Positions 13,156-18,993 of a DNA stretch of 18,993 nt are shown here, piece after piece (the stretch's first letter is position 1; every line of letters starts with the position of its first letter). Position numbers and translations under genes: made by a program. This DNA is from Candidatus Woesearchaeota archaeon UBA119. GTDB taxonomy: Archaea; Nanobdellota; Nanobdellia; Woesearchaeales; UBA119. The stretch covers positions 1-18,993 of the forward strand of contig DAWM01000069.1 of assembly GCA_002505945.1 (NCBI GenBank), read 5' to 3'. Below the pieces are notes generated by a model. It saw only the letters and a program-made list of their open reading frames with translations, was not told the origin of the DNA and made no database searches.

Positions 13156-16100
13156 GTGTCAATAAAATCTCCAAAAGAAGAAAGAAAACTCGAAGAAATA
13201 GATAGAGAAATCCAGCACATAAAGAAAATCAGAAAAGGCATATCTGAAAAGTATCTTAACGAGGAGATTGGATTTCAGGAGTATCAAAGGCTCCTTAAGA
13301 ACAAGATAGGCACAACACATCCAGATAAAAAGCTTCTAGAATTATACGAAAAGAAGAAAAAGCTGAAAGAAAGACAGGAAGAATGTAAGGAGAAAGCAGA
13401 AAGGAAAGAGATTAAAAAAATAAAAGAAAAACCCAAAGCAAGAAAAAACATCCCAAAAAACAAGAACATAAACCAAAGAAGAAAAAGAGCAATCACCATT
13501 GCCTTGATAGGCGCCCTTGTATTCCTTTCTATTTTTGGCTGGAACATTCTAAAAGACGGAGATGGCATCACTGGATACACCATAATAGATGATAACACAA
13601 CAAACCGGACAACTGAAGAGGAGAGCTTTGAACCTCAAGCAAACCAAAGCGTTGAATCCACAGCAGGAGAAGGAGAAGAAATAGATTCGGAAACCATAAA
13701 TGAAACCCAAGAAGAAGGAAGTAATACCACAACAGCAGATGAAACAGAAAAAGAACAAATAGAAAGAGTAGCAAGAGAAGAAAACCAAAGCATTGAAGAG
13801 CCCATAGAAGAACAAACTGAAGAAGACAATCAAGCTACCACTGAAAGCATAAACGAAACAAACAACGCAACCAGAAACACATCCCAAGATACAGCTGCTA
13901 ATGAAACCCAAGCAGAATTAAATGAAACCATCAACCAAAGCATAAATGAAACAACTGAAGAAATAACCAATGAAACAAGGAATGAAACAGTTGTTGAAGA
14001 GAATGAGAGCATAGAGGAGAATCTCACATCCAAGCAAACAACGCCAGAAACAAACATAACCACTAATCAAACCATTAATGAAACAATAAACACCACCGAA
14101 CCCAGCATCAACCAAAGCATAAATCAAACAAATGCAACAAATCTAACACAAGAGCCAGAAGAAGGTATTAATGAAACCCAAGCAGAATTAAATGAAACTA
14201 TCAACCAAACCATAAATCAAACAACCAACACAACACTCAACGAAACTATGGAGGCAGAAGAAACAATAAATCAAACAATCAATGAAACAACAAACAGAAC
14301 CCAGCCAACCAGCAATAAAACCCAACAAGCAGAGGTAAATGAAACACAAGAAGAGACTAACGAAAGCATAGAGCTTGTTGAAAATCAAAGCATCAACGCT
14401 ACGGTCTCCAATGAAACCATAAATCTCTCAGAAGAATACAACCAAACCATAGAAGAGATAAACATTACAACCATTGCCTCTGATAACCAAACCTACACCG
14501 TATACGCAAGAAAGAACTACACTGAAGAATACAACATCCAGAAAATCATTAACACAACTGCATCCCTGTTTCTCGCTACCAGCACCAACCATACTGATGT
14601 AGAAGTGGTGGGCACCACCCTGATAATATCAAGGTTAGACAATGTTGAAATAGATAGAATCAAAATAAAAAGCATTCTCAATAGCACAATAATTGAACAT
14701 GAAGTAAACATTAGGTATGTAGATGCAAATTTCACAGGACCTGTTAAGACTAATGAAAGCTTAGAAAATAAGACCATTAACCAAACAACTGAGCCAGAAA
14801 ACCAAACTCAGGAGATTGAAACAGATTACATAAAAAGAGAAGTAAGGATAGGAGCATATGAAAGCCAATTGATAGACTTGAAAGAACACTTTGACTTAGA
14901 ACAAAATAGCAACTTTGTTGCCACCACAAGACCTGCAATAGATACCTTTGTAGAAGGCAATCATCTCATTGTAACCTTATTTAAACCAGAGAAGATAGAG
15001 AACTATAAAGAACAAATAAAACTATATCATGAAGAAAACAGGACATTAAAAGCCAGCTATCTAAACATAACCATCCTCTCTCAGAGCCCCTTCTCAAAAT
15101 TAATAGGTATATTATCAACAAATGAATCTCGGCTTTCCTTTAACCCTGATGAATATCTAAACATGCATCCAGACAACATAAGCATAACCTGTCTTAATAA
15201 TTATTTCCAAACAGAAAAAGAAAAAAACAACTTCACGTTCATAAACCAAAGAAACCTGCCCCTGAGGGATAATTGCTTCTTGGAAGTAAAGTATGGAGAA
15301 GAAAAACATTCGCAGGCCTTTGAGGTCAGGATGAACCTTGAAAGAGAACAATTGGGCATCTTCAACGAAACCACTGTTCCCATTCAAACCTTAAACAAGA
15401 CAGACAAACCCATTATCTTAGACAACGATATCAAGGGAGGAGTATCATTCTCAATAGCCAAGGAAATAAATATTTCCGAGCTCAGAGAGAAAGGAGAGCA
15501 GTCGTTCTCTTTGAAAAATCGGTTTAGCCCAGACGCCTATGAAATATATTTCATAATAACTGAAGAAGACGGGAATCAAACCATAGCATTGGTTGAAAAA
15601 AGAGAGTTAGAGCAAGGAGGATTAACAGGAGCATTCATCGGAGCAGGAGCAGCCATAGGGAGGATAGCAAACGCCCTAACCAACTTTGTGATGAGCGTAA
15701 TAAACTTCTTTTCAGGAGGAATCACAGGACAGACAATAGCAGAAGAAAATTCAACCAACAATACCAGCCCTGAAGAACCCATAGAAAACACCAACAATGT
15801 AAGCACAGAAAGCCCTTCCAAAGAAGAGATTGAAGAAGAGATTGAAGAAAACCAAACCACAGATAATGTAGATTATGAGGAAAACACAACAGAGCCAATT
15901 GAAGAGCAGATAAATGCAACCCATACAGCTCAAACCGAGAAGGATACAGGGATTAAAACAAATGAGAGTATAATTGAAACTGAGAGCCAAACAAGTAATG
16001 AAACCGATAACAATACCACAAATCAAACAACAAGCCAGACAAATGAAACCAATCTAACGCAAGAGCCAGAAGAAGGTATTAATGAAACCCTAGTAGAATT

Positions 16101-17766
16101 AAATGAAACCATCAACCAAAGCATAAATCAAACAACTGAAGAAACAACCAACGAAACAAAGAGTGAAACAGTAATTGAAGAGAACGAGAGCATAGAGGAG
16201 AATCTCACATCCAACCAAACAACCCCAGAAACAAACACAACCACAAACCAAACCATTAGTGAAACAATAAATATAACCCAGCCAGCCAGCAACGAAACCT
16301 CAGAGGATATAGCAACCCAAACAGCTGATCAGGTTGAACAAGTTGAAGAAGAGCCCATAACTGAAGAAGAGATTCAACAGGAAGAAACAGAAGAATCGCA
16401 AATTGAAGAAACGCAGCAGCCCTTACAAAATGAAACAATGAGCATGAAGCTGGCGCTTGAGAGATATATTGAATCCATGTTCATATCCAACAACAATACG
16501 CTTACAGTAGAGGTCTATGAAGGGATTTTAGAAGAATTAAACACAACAAACCTCAGCAGATACCTTATAAGAGCGGATTTCATAGCAAACAACTTTGAAA
16601 CCAACCTCTCTAAGATAAGCGAAGACAGATTCACTGAAGAGTATATCATAGAGATTTATAACCCATATAATTATGACTTTGCAAACCTTTCCCTGACATT
16701 AAGTATTCCAACCAACAAAACAAACATCAAGAGCGCTAACCACAAGACCGAGATTATAAATAGAAATGAAAGTTCAGTAGAGATTAACATAAAAGACATC
16801 TCATTACCAAGACAAACCAGAACAAAGATTGGAGTAACTGCCCTATCTCCCACATTTGAATATAAAAGAGAAGACATCGCAGCCTTATGCACCCTTTCTA
16901 TCCTGAAAAGAGAGGGAGATAGTTTCATAATAGAATATATCCAAAGGGAAGGGGAAAACAACACAAACATCTCCAACGAGATTGAGCTCAGCCAAGACAT
17001 AAACATATCTTGCGAAAGAGGCAACATCATCTCTGAGCATAATAAAGAAAACAAACTGATTAACCTAAACCTTTCAGAATGCAACTCTTCCTTTTCTATA
17101 GAGATAAACAAAAAAGAAGTTGAAGGTATATGGTTAGAGCACAAGGAATATAGGGTTTATGAAGACATGTCAAGCAGAATAGTGCTTCTTCCAGATAATA
17201 TCTTCTTAAGAGGAAATTGTATAGAATGCCTCAGCAAAAACATATGCCAGCCCAAATCCTTCTGCCCCTTAACAAATTCAGGACAGAGGGGTTGGGATTT
17301 CGTTGGAGACCTGATATTCAACATCAGCAGTCTAGAAGCAGCCATAGCAGGAAAAATCCAAGAAGCTGAGTTATGCCTCTACAACACATATGCCTCTTCC
17401 AACAGCTCTATCAATACCTATATAAAAACAATTGAAAGCAGTATTTGCGAACCGCTTTACCAAAATATAAATATTGAGGAGTTAAAGAACTCTACTGACA
17501 TTCCGAGAATAACCAGAAAGGAACAAACTGAAGAGGTATTCAAGCCAGAATGGATTTGTACAGATATTAAAAGCATAATAGAAGAAAAAATTAGCAAAGA
17601 TAACGCAACTAATCAATTGACTTTAAGATTAATTGGAGAAGACATGAAAAACACCAACCAGCCCTTTACTTGCTTTGACTCAGGAATATCCTCAATACCA
17701 GAATGCGACAGGAAAGCTCCTCAAACCTGTTCCCCATATATAAACATTAGTTATACATATGAATGA
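13156..17766 (+). CDS. Giant membrane-anchored, sequon-rich surface protein
   Basis: A 1536-residue protein starting at GTG with GAGGGA upstream. Residues 1-110 are Lys/Glu-rich, with coiled-coil-like stretches, and probably cytoplasmic. One membrane helix spans 112-132 (AITIALIGALVFLSIFGWNIL), followed by GITGYTII. Residues about 149-438 are a low-complexity stalk of Asn, Glu, Thr, Gln and Ile; I count about fifty N-x-S/T sequons before residue 560, so heavy N-glycosylation is expected. Beta-rich, probably globular regions cover about 439-820. A second hydrophobic Gly/Ala segment lies at 821-855, followed by GITGQTIA at 855-862. A second sequon stalk covers about 864-1095 and a Cys-containing C-terminal region 1096-1536. 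The last 110 residues (GDLIFNISSL...AELCLYNTY...WICTDI...INISYTYE) resemble a DNRLRE/TGF-beta-propeptide-like domain. It is probably a surface stalk or adhesin-like protein. I recognise no named family for the whole. Confidence 0.88.
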   Translation: MSIKSPKEERKLEEIDREIQHIKKIRKGISEKYLNEEIGFQEYQRLLKNKIGTTHPDKKLLELYEKKKKLKERQEECKEKAERKEIKKIKEKPKARKNIPKNKNINQRRKRAITIALIGALVFLSIFGWNILKDGDGITGYTIIDDNTTNRTTEEESFEPQANQSVESTAGEGEEIDSETINETQEEGSNTTTADETEKEQIERVAREENQSIEEPIEEQTEEDNQATTESINETNNATRNTSQDTAANETQAELNETINQSINETTEEITNETRNETVVEENESIEENLTSKQTTPETNITTNQTINETINTTEPSINQSINQTNATNLTQEPEEGINETQAELNETINQTINQTTNTTLNETMEAEETINQTINETTNRTQPTSNKTQQAEVNETQEETNESIELVENQSINATVSNETINLSEEYNQTIEEINITTIASDNQTYTVYARKNYTEEYNIQKIINTTASLFLATSTNHTDVEVVGTTLIISRLDNVEIDRIKIKSILNSTIIEHEVNIRYVDANFTGPVKTNESLENKTINQTTEPENQTQEIETDYIKREVRIGAYESQLIDLKEHFDLEQNSNFVATTRPAIDTFVEGNHLIVTLFKPEKIENYKEQIKLYHEENRTLKASYLNITILSQSPFSKLIGILSTNESRLSFNPDEYLNMHPDNISITCLNNYFQTEKEKNNFTFINQRNLPLRDNCFLEVKYGEEKHSQAFEVRMNLEREQLGIFNETTVPIQTLNKTDKPIILDNDIKGGVSFSIAKEINISELREKGEQSFSLKNRFSPDAYEIYFIITEEDGNQTIALVEKRELEQGGLTGAFIGAGAAIGRIANALTNFVMSVINFFSGGITGQTIAEENSTNNTSPEEPIENTNNVSTESPSKEEIEEEIEENQTTDNVDYEENTTEPIEEQINATHTAQTEKDTGIKTNESIIETESQTSNETDNNTTNQTTSQTNETNLTQEPEEGINETLVELNETINQSINQTTEETTNETKSETVIEENESIEENLTSNQTTPETNTTTNQTISETINITQPASNETSEDIATQTADQVEQVEEEPITEEEIQQEETEESQIEETQQPLQNETMSMKLALERYIESMFISNNNTLTVEVYEGILEELNTTNLSRYLIRADFIANNFETNLSKISEDRFTEEYIIEIYNPYNYDFANLSLTLSIPTNKTNIKSANHKTEIINRNESSVEINIKDISLPRQTRTKIGVTALSPTFEYKREDIAALCTLSILKREGDSFIIEYIQREGENNTNISNEIELSQDINISCERGNIISEHNKENKLINLNLSECNSSFSIEINKKEVEGIWLEHKEYRVYEDMSSRIVLLPDNIFLRGNCIECLSKNICQPKSFCPLTNSGQRGWDFVGDLIFNISSLEAAIAGKIQEAELCLYNTYASSNSSINTYIKTIESSICEPLYQNINIEELKNSTDIPRITRKEQTEEVFKPEWICTDIKSIIEEKISKDNATNQLTLRLIGEDMKNTNQPFTCFDSGISSIPECDRKAPQTCSPYINISYTYE
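13900..14106 (+). repeat. Sequon repeat copy A1 (69 codons)
   Basis: Encodes NETQAELNETINQS to INTTEPS in the first stalk. It aligns without gaps to copy B at 16081-16287. By hand count 56 of 69 residues are identical. The distance between copies is 727 codons. Confidence 0.85.
14140..14208 (+). repeat. Sequon repeat copy A2 (23 codons)
   Basis: Encodes NLTQEPEEGI followed by NETQAELNETINQ. Its first 30 bases differ at one position from 16051-16080, the left flank of copy B. Its second half repeats the start of copy A1. Confidence 0.85.
16051..16287 (+). repeat. Sequon repeat copy B with A2-like left flank
   Basis: Bases 16051-16080 match the A2 flank and 16081-16287 match the A1 body, so this copy joins pieces that are separate in the first stalk. 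Confidence 0.85.
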
Positions 17767-17819
17767 GCAAAAAAAGAAGAATAGAAAATAGTATTCTTAT
17801 CTGAAATGTCTAGACAAAC

Positions 17820-17836
17820 CCAAAAACCAAAAATAT
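17820..17836 (-). terminator. T-rich terminator of the DP2 gene
   Basis: On the minus strand the bases after the DP2 stop contain TTTTTGG-TTTTTGGG, two T5 runs about 15-30 nt downstream of the stop. This matches archaeal T-tract termination and lies between two convergent genes. Confidence 0.45.
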
Positions 17837-17848
17837 GAACCTATAAAA

Positions 17849-18993
17849 TTAAAACCACTTACTAAGATGGTCCTGCTTCTCTGATTCCTTGCCAAACATG
17901 GTCTCAATCCGGTTTGTAAGCAACTCCAAAGATTGGTTTAGATAAGGGCTTAGTTTGAACTCCTTCATCAAATCCAAAGAAGGTTGAAGATACTTAACCA
18001 CAGAACCCTGAGAAATCGTATATATAATCTTGCCTCCGCATTTGTTACATATTCCAGAAAGGGGAGGCCTCCTGTAAATCTCATTACAATTAACACATCT
18101 AAAAGACTGCTGAGAGAACTTTCTGAGATTACCCTTTAAATCCTTCATGAAATGCTTCTCAATAACCAACCTCGCCACATCGTCCTCCTTTACAGCCCTA
18201 ACCTTCACAGCCAATTCCATCTGCTTCTTCATCTTATCCTGCATAGAAGGAAGGGTCTTATAGGAAGAGATTAAAACAGCGTCATTGATATCAGAAACAT
18301 TATGTGTAAAGCCAAAACCCTCATACTGACTTTCCTTGCCTAACCTCTTACCAACCGAGTCAATCATAACCTCTCCAGTCTTTTTATAATCCTGAGCAGC
18401 CTCATATAACTCTAAAGGATACCTCTTAGCAACATCCAACCCAAAGACCATGTCATCAACCTCAGCAGGATCTATTATAGGGGTAAGGACAAGTGGAGCG
18501 TCCATCGTCCGACCTCCCCTTCTATCTGGAAGATATTGCTGGGAGAAATTCAAGAAAGCGTCCATCAAAAGCAATACACAAGCCTCATCGCCATCACAAT
18601 CCCTTCTTAAAGCAGCATGAAACATAGGGGAAGCAAAGAATGCCTGGGTATCTGAAAAACCAATTATCCTACCAACCATTCCGCAAGAAATATGGGGTGC
18701 TAGTCCCACAACAAGCTGTCCAATCAAGTCATCAGAATTCTTAAGATTATAATACGGCTTCATCCCATAAAACTTTTCCAATAAATCATCTATGAACCGG
18801 GCAATCCTCACCAAAACCTTATCAGCACCTTCTTCAAACCCCTCCTTAACGCTTGGAAGAATAAGGTCTTGGGGCCTCAATTCAAGGATTTGATCATCAT
18901 CCACCAAAGGATTCCCTTTTATATCTTCAGTATATCCCAAAGCCTTTAGTTTCTTTACAGAAGTCCTAATCTCCTTAGGCTTAAAATGAGTAA
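17849..18993 (-). CDS. polC: DNA polymerase D large subunit DP2, C-terminal part (partial, N-terminus off the right edge)
   Basis: The reading frame is open at the right edge and encodes the last 381 codons or so of the catalytic subunit of the archaeal replicative PolD. THFKPKEIRTS near the edge and NPLVDDDQILELRPQDLILP are typical DP2 segments. RRDCDGDEACVLLLMDAFLNF holds the catalytic aspartates of the double-psi barrel site, followed by YLPDRRGG and MDAPLVLTP. A zinc ribbon follows (CVNCNEIYRRPPLSGICNKC). The protein ends in QDHLSKWF, which fits the PCNA-interacting (PIP) pattern Q-x-x-hydrophobic-x-x-aromatic-aromatic. No intein interrupts the catalytic motif. The full protein is normally about 1,100-1,300 residues, so most of the N-terminal part lies outside. 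The gene converges on the surface-protein gene with an 82-nt gap. Confidence 0.95.
   Translation of the reverse strand, partial: THFKPKEIRTSVKKLKALGYTEDIKGNPLVDDDQILELRPQDLILPSVKEGFEEGADKVLVRIARFIDDLLEKFYGMKPYYNLKNSDDLIGQLVVGLAPHISCGMVGRIIGFSDTQAFFASPMFHAALRRDCDGDEACVLLLMDAFLNFSQQYLPDRRGGRTMDAPLVLTPIIDPAEVDDMVFGLDVAKRYPLELYEAAQDYKKTGEVMIDSVGKRLGKESQYEGFGFTHNVSDINDAVLISSYKTLPSMQDKMKKQMELAVKVRAVKEDDVARLVIEKHFMKDLKGNLRKFSQQSFRCVNCNEIYRRPPLSGICNKCGGKIIYTISQGSVVKYLQPSLDLMKEFKLSPYLNQSLELLTNRIETMFGKESEKQDHLSKWF

Noticed and set aside
13284..14388. Several overlapping minus-strand ORFs opposite the sequon-rich gene, rich in Phe, Leu, Cys and Val
   Set aside because: They are reverse complements of AAY/GAA/ACA/CAA codons. 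Their composition mirrors the plus-strand repeat, and they lack starts with promoters or Shine-Dalgarno sites.
13900..16290. Repetitive DNA that could be taken for a CRISPR array or minisatellite
   Set aside because: Repeats are in frame, imperfect, without constant-length spacers or palindromic units, and fully explained as protein-coding duplications.
1..18993. tRNA, rRNA, insertion sequence or prophage genes
   Set aside because: I saw no T-loop or cloverleaf patterns in the intergenic gaps and no transposase, integrase or terminal inverted repeats; gaps are too short and AT-rich.

Overview
The window is AT-rich archaeal chromosome carrying core information-processing genes: the large subunit of the D-family DNA polymerase, an archaeal histone, aIF2-beta, the Hjc resolvase, the RNase P p30 subunit, a PAN-type proteasomal ATPase and a TtuA/NcsA-type tRNA thiolase. 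There is no sign of a mobile element, CRISPR array, tRNA or rRNA. Very tight packing, large sequon-rich or Cys-rich exported proteins and a histone/PAN/PolD gene set suggest a euryarchaeal or DPANN-type (Woesearchaeota/Pacearchaeota-like) organism. The lineage is an inference from gene content only.

Layout. Positions 1-2855 (-) hold a very large cysteine-rich secreted protein that starts from TTG and runs off the left edge. Then comes an RNA-maturation group on the minus strand: a C/D box guide sRNA (4562-4623), a tRNA 2-thiolation enzyme (3628-4542) and the RNase P p30 protein (3009-3605). A second Cys-rich secreted protein (4730-6865, +) diverges from the sRNA promoter. Next is a minus-strand protein-turnover block: Xaa-Pro peptidase (M24), aspartyl aminopeptidase (M18) and PAN-like ATPase (6875-10549). 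Divergent from it is tRNase Z (10649-11545, +), which converges on Hjc (11564-11971, -). A plus-strand cluster of histone, aIF2-beta and a DUF424-like protein (12067-12990) follows. A 1536-residue membrane-anchored, hyper-sequon-rich surface protein (13156-17766, +) converges on the C-terminal end of DP2 (17849 to beyond the right edge, -).

Regulatory architecture is legible. Six cytosolic genes have a TATA-like box whose 3' edge lies 21-22 nt before the start codon, which predicts leaderless mRNAs. The three exported or membrane proteins instead have a TATA box well upstream and a Shine-Dalgarno sequence. The same TATA spacing predicts a transcription start at the first base of the C/D sRNA terminal stem.

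Most interesting items: the unannotated C/D box sRNA with its own promoter and T-tract, sitting in the 5' region of the tRNA thiolase gene; the giant surface protein built from duplicated TM/ITGxTI/sequon-stalk modules with a mosaic repeat; the PAN homologue that ends in MFG rather than the HbYX motif; and the pair of unrelated-in-detail but similarly built Cys/Asp-rich secreted proteins. No intergenic stretch exceeds 300 bases.
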